Shown: positions 25,054-33,341 of the stretch, piece by piece
Position numbering within the stretch: position 1 is the stretch's first letter
Layout of the letters: every line of letters begins with the position of its first letter
Source of the DNA: Candidatus Latescibacterota bacterium
GTDB lineage: Bacteria; Latescibacterota; UBA2968; UBA8231
Assembly: GCA_020852055.1 (NCBI GenBank)
Contig: JADZBP010000117.1
Coordinates: forward strand, 1 to 33,675
Direction of reading: 5' to 3'
DNA length: 33,675 bases
Translations under genes and position numbers: made by a program
The notes under the pieces: model-generated
Told to the model about the DNA's origin: nothing
Database searches by the model: none
What the model saw: the letters and a program-made list of their open reading frames with translations, nothing else

Positions 25054-27156
25054 ATGGTTGACGCGCAACTGGGCGGGCACTGGGCCGACGGGCTGACCCG
25101 GCACTGCCATATCGATTCCCATTTTGGCAGTTTCGGCGCGGTCTACCGCCAATTCGACGCCGAGCGGGCGGCGGAGCTGATCGCCGGGGCCGGCTTCCAG
25201 ACCGCCACCTTCTTCGCCAAATGCTGGGCCGGGTACTCGTATTATCCCACCCGCATCGGCATGGCCCATCCGGGGCTCGAACGCGATTTCACCGGGGAGT
25301 TCACCCGGGCGCTGAAGAAACACGGCATCCGCTGCCTGGTCTATTTCAACCTGGGCCAGGAGCGCCGCCTGCACCGGGCCCATCCCGAATGGGTGGTCAA
25401 TCGCGACCCCGAGGGCAGGATCGTCGACCCCGCCAACTGGGGGGTGGTCAACTCGCCGGGGGACGTGGCCAGTATGTGCCAGCGCAGCCCCTATCTGGAC
25501 GTGTCGGGCATCCCCCAGATGGCCGAGATCCTCGACCACTGCGACGTGGACGGCTTCTTCGTCGATATCTTCATGCACCAGACCCTAGAGGGGGTGTGTT
25601 ATTGTCCCTCCTGCGCGGCGGGGTTCAAACAGGCCACGGGCGGGGTGCTGCCCCGGACCGACGAGGACGAGTACGCCTTTGCCTACCGCCGCTGGGCCAA
25701 CGCCACCCTGGGCGAGGTCACCGAGCGCACCTTCCGGGCCCTGGCGGCGAAGAAACCCGAGGTGCTGCTGCTGATCAACTGGGGCTACATGGCGCGTTTC
25801 CCGCTGACCCCGCCGGCCTTCATCCGCCAGCTCACCTGGGACACCCCCACCCCCAAGGTGGGCAACTTCGCCTGGAACTTCTCCTTCGAGGGGCGCTACC
25901 TGTCCACGCTGAAAAACCTCACCTGGAGCGTGATGACCACCCGGGGCACCAACTGGATGGAATACGGGCTGCGCGAGCCCGAGGCCCTGATGCAGGAAGC
26001 CGCCACCAATACGGCCGGGGGCGGGGGCACCTACCTGTCCGACGTGGGGCATCCCTCCGGCCAGCTCGACCCGGCGGTGTACGAGGTCTTTGCGCAGGTG
26101 AACCGCCGCATCGTCGAGATGGCGCCTTTCACCAAAGGCTGCACACCCGTGCGGGACGTGGCGGTGTTGCATTCGGCCGACTCGGTGTGGTCCAAGGCCC
26201 CCTGCCGGCCAGCCCCGGCCTGGCCCCCGTCCCCGGCATACCATTCGGTGTGCGGGGTGCACAAGGCGCTGGTGGAAGGGCATGTGCAGTTGGCTATCCT
26301 CAACAGCGACACCCTGCCCGAGGCACTGGGTGAGTACCGGGCGCTGATCCTGGCCGACCAGCGTATCCTCAGCCCCCGCGAGTGCGAAGCCATCCGCGCC
26401 TTTGTGGCAGCGGGCGGCGGGCTGGTGGTCCTGGCCGGCAGCGGGGTGCGCGACGGCGAGAACCAGCCCCTGGCCGACTTCGCCCTCGGCGAGGTGCTGG
26501 GCCTGCGTTTCAAGGGTATGAACCCCTACGCCACGGCGTACCTGCGGGTGCCCGCCGGGGCGGGAATTCCGGGTGTGCCGGCCATGGATGTGCAGGTGGT
26601 GGGGCCTTCGGCGCGGGTGGAACTTGCCGGGGCGCGCCAGGTGCTGGAGTTCGTGCCGCCGTACGAGGAACTGCCCAACGGCATCCAGCCGGCGGCCCTG
26701 GAGGCGGCTGGGCCAGGGGTGACGCTGCACCCCTTTGGCCGTGGCAAGGTGGCCTACTGCGCCGTGGACCTAGGCGCCTCCCTCTTCACCGAAGGCACGC
26801 CGATGCTGCGCAAGGTCATGCTCTGGCTGCTGGATCTGGTCCACCCGCAGGAGCGGCGGACCATCGCGGTGGAGGGGGTGCCCCTACCGGTGGAGGTCTT
26901 CTACAACCAGCGGGGCGGCGAGCGTTTTGTCCACCTGGTGAACTATGCCGGCGACAAACGCGAGACCGGCACCCCGCAGGCGCAGGACTTTCCCTCGCTG
27001 CGGGACCTGAAGGTGCGGGTGGCCCTCGACGCGGCCCCGCGCCGGGTGCGCCAGGTGCCCTCGGGGGAGCTGGTGCCGGTGGAGTACGCCAAGGGGTGGG
27101 CCAGTTTCTCGGCGCAGCTGGAGGGGCCGGACGCGGTGTACTGTATCGAGGTCTGA
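25054..27156 (+). CDS. GHL6-type putative glycoside hydrolase with beta-galactosidase trimerisation-like domain
   Basis: The protein has 700 residues from ATG 25054, 5 bases after GGGAGG; the GTG at 25051 is too close. Residues about 15-370 form a TIM-barrel-like region of the GHL6 kind: HIDSHFGSFGAVYRQFDAE, TATFFAKCWAGYSYYPTRIG, HGIRCLVYFNLGQERRLHRA and HPEWVVNRDPEG. The strand DVDGFFVDIFMHQ could carry the catalytic Asp, as in related alpha-fucosidase-like barrels. Residues about 380-480 match the beta-galactosidase trimerisation domain (YRALILADQRILSPRECEAI, AAGGGLVVLAG). No signal peptide is seen, so it is probably cytoplasmic and acts on an imported oligosaccharide. The substrate is unknown. 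Members of GHL6 lack biochemical proof as far as I know. Confidence 0.83.
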   Translation: MVDAQLGGHWADGLTRHCHIDSHFGSFGAVYRQFDAERAAELIAGAGFQTATFFAKCWAGYSYYPTRIGMAHPGLERDFTGEFTRALKKHGIRCLVYFNLGQERRLHRAHPEWVVNRDPEGRIVDPANWGVVNSPGDVASMCQRSPYLDVSGIPQMAEILDHCDVDGFFVDIFMHQTLEGVCYCPSCAAGFKQATGGVLPRTDEDEYAFAYRRWANATLGEVTERTFRALAAKKPEVLLLINWGYMARFPLTPPAFIRQLTWDTPTPKVGNFAWNFSFEGRYLSTLKNLTWSVMTTRGTNWMEYGLREPEALMQEAATNTAGGGGTYLSDVGHPSGQLDPAVYEVFAQVNRRIVEMAPFTKGCTPVRDVAVLHSADSVWSKAPCRPAPAWPPSPAYHSVCGVHKALVEGHVQLAILNSDTLPEALGEYRALILADQRILSPRECEAIRAFVAAGGGLVVLAGSGVRDGENQPLADFALGEVLGLRFKGMNPYATAYLRVPAGAGIPGVPAMDVQVVGPSARVELAGARQVLEFVPPYEELPNGIQPAALEAAGPGVTLHPFGRGKVAYCAVDLGASLFTEGTPMLRKVMLWLLDLVHPQERRTIAVEGVPLPVEVFYNQRGGERFVHLVNYAGDKRETGTPQAQDFPSLRDLKVRVALDAAPRRVRQVPSGELVPVEYAKGWASFSAQLEGPDAVYCIEV

Positions 27157-27245
27157 GAGTATCAGGAAGAACACCATCAAACCAGCCGTTCGGGAAGGCC
27201 GCGGGTGGCCCGAATCCGCGACGGCGACAACCGAAGGGGGAATAT

Positions 27246-29126
27246 GTGCGATCCATCGCGCAGTTTGGCAAACGACTCCTGCCTTTCACCTGTTTTCAAC
27301 TGGTAATGGCGACCCAGCCAGAAGTCGCCGGCGCTGCGGATCTCCCGGTCGAGGCGAGTTACCAGGACCGGACCGAGAGCTTCGAGGAGAAGATGGCCCT
27401 GCTGGAAGCGGCTTGGCAGAAAAAGGACTACCGGCTGGCGCGGTCCCTGGCCCATTCGCTCCGCAATACGGTTTTGCAGACGCAGATCGAGGAGGAGAGC
27501 CCGGGCACACCGCTGCTGCCGGCCGACCGGTTCGCGACGGTCGAGTCGCTGCCGCCGGCGTGGCGCGCCTGGGCGCAGGGATGGCAATACGTCAAAGTCG
27601 TGTACCTGGACGAAAAAGCGGGCCTGGAGCGTCCCCCGGAACCGGTGGAGGTGCTGCTGAGCTGCCCGGCCGAGCAGGCCGAGTCGCTGGCCCGGGAGGT
27701 GCGCGTGGCGCAGATCGCCGCAGACGGCAGCCTGCGTGAGGTGCCCTGCCAGACCTTCGCCGAGGTCCGGCGGGGTGGGGAGCGGCTGGCCAAGGTGTTG
27801 TTCATGGCTACCAGTGCGGCCAACCAGCGCAATACCTATCTCGTTTTCTACGGCAACCCGGACGCCGAATTGCCGGAGTACCCCACGGACCTGGACACGC
27901 GGGGTGAGGGCTTTGCGCTGGACATCGAGAACGCCTTTTTCAAGGCTTCCCTCTCGCGGCAGATGGGGCAGCTCGAGCGCCTGAACATCAAACGCGAACA
28001 TGGCCTGGAGCTGTACGCCGGGGGGGAGGGGCACGGGGAGCCACCGGGCATCGACTGGGCGCACGATTACGTGACCTCGGGCAATTTCCAGAAGATGCGC
28101 ATCACCCTGTGGGAGACCTGCCCCGACTACGAGGTGGTGCGGGGGCCTCTGTGCACCATCGTGCGGCGGTGGGGGATCCCCTATTCGCCCGTGCACCCGG
28201 TCTTCTCGCCGAGCCGGCTGAACATCGACGTCGAGTACCGGTTCTACGCCGGCCTGCCCTGGTTCCACAAATCCGGCACCATGCAGGCCATCAAGGCATT
28301 CGAGGCGGAGGCCCTGCGCGACGACGAATGGGTCTTCACCGGCCAGGCCTTCACCGAGACCGTGTGGATGGGGGCTGACGGCCACTTGCACACCGGGCCG
28401 GTGGATGAGCAGCAGCGCAAGGATCTCTGGGCAGTCGGCTTCGCCAACCCGCAGAGCGGCGATTCCTTTGTCGGCCTTTTCCTCGAGCACTGGGCCGAGG
28501 GCCTGCCCGAACTGCTCCACCAGGGCTCGCCCATACCCTTCTACCGCTGGCACGGGCAGGTCTGGAGCCGGTATCCGCTGCCGGTCACGCAGATCCCCGC
28601 AGGGGCGGTGCTCCACCAGAAAAACGCCTACGCGGCGATCAACTTCACCGCCGCCGAGGGGCCGCGCCTGCTGGAGGAGCTGCGCCACCGCCTGGTTGCG
28701 CCGCTGGCGGCGTCGGCGGGAGAGGTGCCCGAAGGCGCGACTGCCGCCGCCAGTGCCGGCAGGTTGGCGCGGTCCGGCGAGGCAGGCGACAGCCCCATAC
28801 CGAAGAAGGCGCTGTGGGAAGCCCTGCGCGACTGCAAGGACGAGCAGCTGTACACCGCCGACATCAGCGTGGTGGACCTCGGCCTGGTCTACGATCTGAG
28901 GGTGCGCGGTGAGACGGTCCAGGTGGTGATGGCCATGCCGCATCGCGGCCGGCCGCGCCTGGGGTACTTCTCGTTCGGTTCGGGCGGCAATTCGGTGCCG
29001 GTCGAGCAGCGCCTGCTCAAGGTGCCGGGGGTCAAGAGTGTGGTCGTCGAGCAGACCTGGGAACCGGGGTGGAGCTCGAACCGGCTGACCGATGAGGGCC
29101 GGCGCAAGCTGGGGCTGGGCCAATGA
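27246..29126 (+). CDS. Unknown large protein with C-terminal MIP18/DUF59 domain
   Basis: I chose GTG 27246, 5 bases after AAGGGGG, giving 626 residues; ATG 27306 has no ribosome binding site. Residues about 35-90 are helical, and about 100-475 form a beta-rich domain I cannot place (VKVVYLDEKAG, RNTYLVFYGNPDAELPEYPT, DIENAFFKASLSRQMGQLER). The Ala/Gly-rich linker GATAAASAGRLARSGEAGDS leads to a C-terminal MIP18/DUF59 domain. It keeps ISVVDLGLVYDLRVRGETVQ, VPGVKSVVVEQTWEPGWSSN and RLTDEGRRKLGL. The (S/T)PGCP stretch of Fe-S assembly members (SufT, PaaD) is replaced by MPHRGRPRLGYF, with no Cys. A role in metal handling is therefore doubtful; a structural use of the fold is possible. It lies between a putative glycosidase and a permease gene. 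Confidence 0.72.
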   Translation: MRSIAQFGKRLLPFTCFQLVMATQPEVAGAADLPVEASYQDRTESFEEKMALLEAAWQKKDYRLARSLAHSLRNTVLQTQIEEESPGTPLLPADRFATVESLPPAWRAWAQGWQYVKVVYLDEKAGLERPPEPVEVLLSCPAEQAESLAREVRVAQIAADGSLREVPCQTFAEVRRGGERLAKVLFMATSAANQRNTYLVFYGNPDAELPEYPTDLDTRGEGFALDIENAFFKASLSRQMGQLERLNIKREHGLELYAGGEGHGEPPGIDWAHDYVTSGNFQKMRITLWETCPDYEVVRGPLCTIVRRWGIPYSPVHPVFSPSRLNIDVEYRFYAGLPWFHKSGTMQAIKAFEAEALRDDEWVFTGQAFTETVWMGADGHLHTGPVDEQQRKDLWAVGFANPQSGDSFVGLFLEHWAEGLPELLHQGSPIPFYRWHGQVWSRYPLPVTQIPAGAVLHQKNAYAAINFTAAEGPRLLEELRHRLVAPLAASAGEVPEGATAAASAGRLARSGEAGDSPIPKKALWEALRDCKDEQLYTADISVVDLGLVYDLRVRGETVQVVMAMPHRGRPRLGYFSFGSGGNSVPVEQRLLKVPGVKSVVVEQTWEPGWSSNRLTDEGRRKLGLGQ

Positions 29127-29184
29127 GGGACAGGGCAGCCGCGGCGATGGTCGGTTGGGCCGGCCTCGGCAAGGAGGTTGCGCC

Positions 29185-30429
29185 ATCGACGGCTTGAAGG
29201 GGGTAGCCTCGCGGGGGTGGTGGATCAGCGGGCTGCTCTTGCTGGCCACCATGGTCAACTACATGGATCGCCAGACCCTGGCGAATCTGGCCGTGCGTAT
29301 CACCAGCGAGCTCCGGCTTTCCCAGGAGCAGTACGGCAATATCGAGTTCGCCTTCGGCTGGGGCTTCGCGATCGGTTCGCTGGTCTTCGGCATGCTCGCC
29401 GACCGCATCAGCGTGCGCCGGCTCTACCCCGCCGTGCTGCTGGCGTGGTCGGCGGTGGGGGTGATCACCGGCCTGTCACAGGGGTACTCGGCCTTGCTCG
29501 TATGTCGGGCGGCGTTGGGGTTCTTCGAGGCCGGGCACTGGCCCTGTGCCCTGCGCACGACGCAGCAGGTGTTGTCCGGCGGCCAGCGCATGATGGGCAA
29601 CAGCGTGCTGCAGAGCGGCGCCTCGCTGGGGGCCATCCTGACGCCGCTGGTGATCCAGGGAATCGTCGGCGCTAACACCGCTGCCGGGGCCTGGCGAGCG
29701 CCCTTCCTGATCGTCGGGGCGGCTGGGGTGATGTGGGTGATCGCCTGGTTCGCGCTGATCCGGCGGGGCGACCTGCAGGAGGCTGGCAGCCCCACCGCAG
29801 AGGTTGTGCCGCGCCGCACCGGCTGGTTGGCCGAGTTCGTCGGCGACCGCCGGTTCTGGGCCCTGGTGATCATGGTGATCGCGATCAACTCGCCCTGGCA
29901 GCTCATCCGCGCCTGGCTGCCCAAGTTCCTGCAGCAGGGCCGGGGGTACGACGAAGCCACCGCCCTGTATTTCACCTCCGCGTACTACGTTGCCACCGAC
30001 GTCGGCTGCCTCCTGGCGGGGGCGTTTGGCTTGTGGTTGGCCCGGCGCGGGATGCGGGCCCACAGCGCCAAGCTGGTGGTCTTCGGGCTGTGCGCCGGGC
30101 TGGCGGCGCTGACCACCGTGGCCGCCGCCCTGCCCCAGGGCTGGCTGCTGCTGGGGGTGCTGCTGCTGGTGGGGGCGGGCTCGCTGGGACTCTTCCCGTG
30201 CTACTATTCCCTCACCCAGGAGTTGAGCCCGCAGAACCTGGGCAAGGCCACCGGGGTGCTCTCGACGATTGCCTGGCTGGTTTCCGCGCCGCTCCAGAAG
30301 CTCTTTGGCCGGCTGGTGGACCAGACGGGTTCCTTCGATCTGGGGCTGGCGCTGATCGGCTGGGCGCCGTTGCTCGCCCTGGGTGCGATGCTGCTGCTGT
30401 GGCGGCGCGACGAGCCGCAGACGACCTAG
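29185..30429 (+). CDS. MFS permease, ACS family (hexuronate/organic anion symporter-like), possible ATC start
   Basis: A membrane protein with about 12 hydrophobic segments. The first has MVNYMDRQTLANLA, typical of anion:cation symporters. GSLVFGMLADRISVRRLYPAVLLAW (motif A) and ALGFFEAGHWPCALRTTQ, closely like ExuT-type transporters, follow. Import of a sugar acid or similar anion is likely. The start is unclear. AAGGAGG (29171-29177) is an excellent ribosome binding site, yet the codon at correct spacing is ATC (29185), giving 414 residues. The TTG at 29194 is 16 bases away, and an in-frame ATG at 29092 lies within the previous gene without a ribosome binding site. It ends the six-gene + strand series. 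Confidence 0.85.
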   Translation: MDGLKGVASRGWWISGLLLLATMVNYMDRQTLANLAVRITSELRLSQEQYGNIEFAFGWGFAIGSLVFGMLADRISVRRLYPAVLLAWSAVGVITGLSQGYSALLVCRAALGFFEAGHWPCALRTTQQVLSGGQRMMGNSVLQSGASLGAILTPLVIQGIVGANTAAGAWRAPFLIVGAAGVMWVIAWFALIRRGDLQEAGSPTAEVVPRRTGWLAEFVGDRRFWALVIMVIAINSPWQLIRAWLPKFLQQGRGYDEATALYFTSAYYVATDVGCLLAGAFGLWLARRGMRAHSAKLVVFGLCAGLAALTTVAAALPQGWLLLGVLLLVGAGSLGLFPCYYSLTQELSPQNLGKATGVLSTIAWLVSAPLQKLFGRLVDQTGSFDLGLALIGWAPLLALGAMLLLWRRDEPQTT

Positions 30430-30430
30430 A

Positions 30431-30477
30431 AGGGTTATCGAACCCTGGCTTCGGCGACTGCCCGGCCTCGGGCCAGG
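30431..30477. other. Hairpins between the converging permease and uvrA genes
   Basis: AGGGTT (30431-30436) pairs with AACCCT (30441-30446), and CCTGGC (30444-30449) could alternatively pair with GCCAGG (30472-30477). No T-run follows on either strand, so termination is uncertain. Nothing else is visible in 30430-30540. Confidence 0.3.
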
Positions 30478-30540
30478 GTCTTGTCCCCGGTGGCCCTCAC
30501 TGCGGCCAGGACCTGGCGATGCCCCGGAAACCGGGCGGGA

Positions 30541-33270
30541 TCACGGCCGCCCGGCCAGGTACTCTTTGAGGCAGCGGCCGGTCCAGGTGCGCTCGACCGC
30601 TGACAACTCCTGCGGCGGGCCGCAGGCGTCCAGTTCGCCGCCGGCTTCCCCGCCCTCAGGCCCCAGATCGATCACATAGTCGGCCGCCGCGATCAGTTCG
30701 AGGTGGTGCTCGATGACCAGGGCGGTGTTGCCCTGATCCACCAGGCGCTGCAGCAACTCGAGCCGGTCCGAGACGTCTGCTCGGTGAAGCCCGGTGGTGG
30801 GTTCGTCGAGTACGTAGAGGGTATGGCGGCGGGAGGGCCGGGCCAGTTCGGCGGCCAGTTTCACCCGCTGCGCCTCGCCGCCCGACAGGCTGGGGGCCGG
30901 CTGTCCCAGGCGCAGATATCCCAGGCCCACCTGGTCTAGCAGTTCGAGGCGGCGGGCCAGGCCGGGGATGGCGGCGAATCGCTCCCTCGCCTCGGCCACA
31001 CTCAGCCCCAGGGTCTGGGCGATGTTGAGGTCGCGGTAGCGCGGGTCGAGCACCTCGCCGCGATACCGGCTGCCCCCGCAGGCGAGGCAGGGGCGGGCCA
31101 GCTCGTCCCAGTCCCCGTCTTGCGCCAGGCCGCTGCCCCTGCATTCGGGGCAGGCCCCTTCGGGGGCGTTGAAGCTGAAGTGGGAGGCGCGGTACCCGCG
31201 CAGGCGGGCGGTGGGCAGTTCGGCGAAGAGCAGGCGCAGCTCGCCCATCAGCCCGGTGTAGGTGGCCGCGTTGGAGCGCGGGCTGCGGCCCAGGGGGCGC
31301 TGGTCTACCTCCACCAGGCGTTCGACCAGGTCCAGGCCGGTGCAAGCGCGGTGGGCCAGGGGCGGGGGGCCAGAGGGGCCCAGGTGGCGGGCCAGCAGGG
31401 GGCAGAGGGTGCGCAGGACCAGGCTGGTCTTGCCCGAGCCGGAGACCCCGGTGACGCAGACCAGGTTACCCAGGGGGAAACGCACGGTGAGATCCTGGAG
31501 ATTGTGGCCGGCGGCCCCGTCGAGGTGCAGCCAGCCTTCGGGGCCGGGGGGCCGGCGCGGCCCGACCGGAAGGTGGTCCTGGCCTTTGAGGAAGCGGGCG
31601 GTGGGGGAGTCGGTGGCCAGCACCGCGTCCGGGGCGCCCTGGGCCAGCAGGCGGCCACCGTGAATGCCGGCGCCGGGCCCCAGGTCCACCAGATAGTCGG
31701 ACCCGCGGATCAGCAGCGGATCGTGTTCCACCACCAGCACGGTGGTGCCCGCATCGCGCAGCTTGCGGAGGAATTCGAGCAGGCGTCCCGCATCCCGCGC
31801 GTGTAAGCCGGTGCTGGGTTCGTCCAGCACATAGAGCACCTGGGTCAGGCCCGCGCCCAGGGCAGCGCTCAGGCGCAGGCGCTGGAACTCGCCGCTGGAA
31901 AGGGTATCGGCGCGGCGGTCCAGGGTCAGGTATGCCAGACCGAGTTCCTCCAGGGTGCTCAGGCGGCGCAGTATCTGCCCGACCAGGGCGTCGGCCACCG
32001 GCGCCTGGGTGGGCGCGAAACGGAACGCGGCCACCACCCCGGCCACCTCGCGGACCGCACCGGCGGTGAGGGCGGCGATGGTGTGACCGCCCACCTCCAC
32101 GGCCAGGGCCTCGGGCACCAGGCGGCGGCCCTGGCAGGCGGGGCAGGGGATATGCGCCAGCCGCCCGGCGAACCAGTCGGGGGCGCGTTCCTGCAGGCCG
32201 GGGTTGGCCAGCCAGTGGCGCAGGCCCTTGGCGCGTTTGCCCGCACCCTCCCACAGCAGGCCGCGCTGCCCTGGTTCCCATGCCGCCAGCGGGCCCTCGG
32301 GGTCGAGGTGGTGGCGGTGGCAGAAGACCAGCAACTGGGTGCGCAACTCCCCGGTCCAGAGGGGGCCCAGGGCCTCGGCCAGGGAAGCTTGGTGCTGATC
32401 CAGCACCTGGTCCTGGTCCAGTTGTTGGCCGCGGCCCAGGCCGCGGCAGGCGGGGCAGGCGCCCTGGGCGCTGTTGAAGGAGAAGAGGGCGGCGCTCAGG
32501 GGGCGGAAGGGGGTGGCGCAGGCCGAACAACTCGGCAGCACCGAGAAGCGGCGCTCCCCGCCTTCCCAGGCCAGGATGAGCTGCCCCTCGCCCACCTCGA
32601 GGGCCGCCTGCAGCGACCCCTGGAGCCGGCGCAGGGTCTCGGGTTTGACCACCAGGCGGTCCACCGCGATCTCGGCCCAGGTGCCGGCCGGCAGGGCGGC
32701 TGGGTCCACCTCGTCGAGGGTGCAGATCCGGCCCTCCAGCCGCAGCCGCCGGTACCCAGTGCGGTCGATGGCGGCGAGGAACTGCGCGGCAGGCTGATCG
32801 ACGGGTACCCGGCGCAGGGCCAGCACGGTGAGGGCGGTGCCGGCGGGCAGGGCGGCCCCGGTTTCGTAGACCTCCTCGAAGCGTTCGGCGCGCACCGGCG
32901 CCCCGCAGCGCAGGCAGTGGGCCTCGCCCAGGCGCGAGAAGAGCAGGCGCAGATAGTCGTAGATGCCGGCCAGCACCGCCACCGTGGAACGGGGGTTCAT
33001 CGGAGCGCGGTCCTGGGCGATGGCCAGGGCCGGGGCCAGACCATCCAGCAGCCGGAAACGCGGGGCCCGCAGGCGCTGGGCGGCGTTCGGGTTGGTGGTG
33101 AGCAGGAAACGGCGGCGGGCTTCGGCGTAGAGGGTGTCGAAGGCCAGGGAGGTCTTGCCCGAGCCCGAGACCCCGGTGATGGCGATCAGCCGGCCCTGCG
33201 GCAGGTCCAGATCGAGGTCCTGCAGGTTGTGCTCGGCCCCGCCGCGCAGGCAGATGAAGCGGCCGCTCAT
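30541..33270 (-). CDS. uvrA: UvrA-type excinuclease ATPase, divergent homologue
   Basis: The protein has 909 residues from ATG 33270; a GTG two codons upstream is also possible and neither has a clear ribosome binding site. Two ABC modules are present, each with GVSGSGKTSL (about residue 35 and about 560). Zinc-finger pairs are CLRC, CSAC/CPAC and CPEC/CLAC. Signatures are LSSGEFQRLRL in the first module and LSGGEAQRVKLA in the second, and both modules have VLDEP(S/T)TGLH. A region resembling the UvrB-binding domain (TGYRRLRLEGRICTLDEV, EIAVDRLVVKPE) is kept. The stretch after the first P-loop (RRRFLLTTNPNAAQRLRAP) departs strongly from canonical UvrA, so this may be a paralogue rather than the main nucleotide-excision-repair protein. 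It converges with the permease gene and diverges from the cytochrome gene. Confidence 0.88.
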   Translation of the reverse strand: MSGRFICLRGGAEHNLQDLDLDLPQGRLIAITGVSGSGKTSLAFDTLYAEARRRFLLTTNPNAAQRLRAPRFRLLDGLAPALAIAQDRAPMNPRSTVAVLAGIYDYLRLLFSRLGEAHCLRCGAPVRAERFEEVYETGAALPAGTALTVLALRRVPVDQPAAQFLAAIDRTGYRRLRLEGRICTLDEVDPAALPAGTWAEIAVDRLVVKPETLRRLQGSLQAALEVGEGQLILAWEGGERRFSVLPSCSACATPFRPLSAALFSFNSAQGACPACRGLGRGQQLDQDQVLDQHQASLAEALGPLWTGELRTQLLVFCHRHHLDPEGPLAAWEPGQRGLLWEGAGKRAKGLRHWLANPGLQERAPDWFAGRLAHIPCPACQGRRLVPEALAVEVGGHTIAALTAGAVREVAGVVAAFRFAPTQAPVADALVGQILRRLSTLEELGLAYLTLDRRADTLSSGEFQRLRLSAALGAGLTQVLYVLDEPSTGLHARDAGRLLEFLRKLRDAGTTVLVVEHDPLLIRGSDYLVDLGPGAGIHGGRLLAQGAPDAVLATDSPTARFLKGQDHLPVGPRRPPGPEGWLHLDGAAGHNLQDLTVRFPLGNLVCVTGVSGSGKTSLVLRTLCPLLARHLGPSGPPPLAHRACTGLDLVERLVEVDQRPLGRSPRSNAATYTGLMGELRLLFAELPTARLRGYRASHFSFNAPEGACPECRGSGLAQDGDWDELARPCLACGGSRYRGEVLDPRYRDLNIAQTLGLSVAEARERFAAIPGLARRLELLDQVGLGYLRLGQPAPSLSGGEAQRVKLAAELARPSRRHTLYVLDEPTTGLHRADVSDRLELLQRLVDQGNTALVIEHHLELIAAADYVIDLGPEGGEAGGELDACGPPQELSAVERTWTGRCLKEYLAGRP

Positions 33271-33283
33271 GGGCACAAAACTC

Positions 33284-33313
33284 TTGACAGCAAGGGGCAG
33301 TCCTGAGTAGCTA
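33284..33313 (+). promoter_or_regulatory. Candidate promoter of the cytochrome c gene
   Basis: TTGACA (33284-33289, six of six), an 18-bp spacer and TAGCTA (33308-33313) stand upstream of the ATG at 33342. The -10 is a poor match to TATAAT but shares the TAGCT core with the proposed rho promoter. Confidence 0.4.
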
Positions 33314-33341
33314 TGGAGAGGAATCTAACCAGGGTGAGACG

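Noticed and set aside
27189..27214. Hairpin TTCGGG/CCCGAA between the GHL6 gene and the MIP18 fusion gene
   Set aside because: Stem is only 6 bp with a large loop and no T-run, so it is not supported as a terminator.
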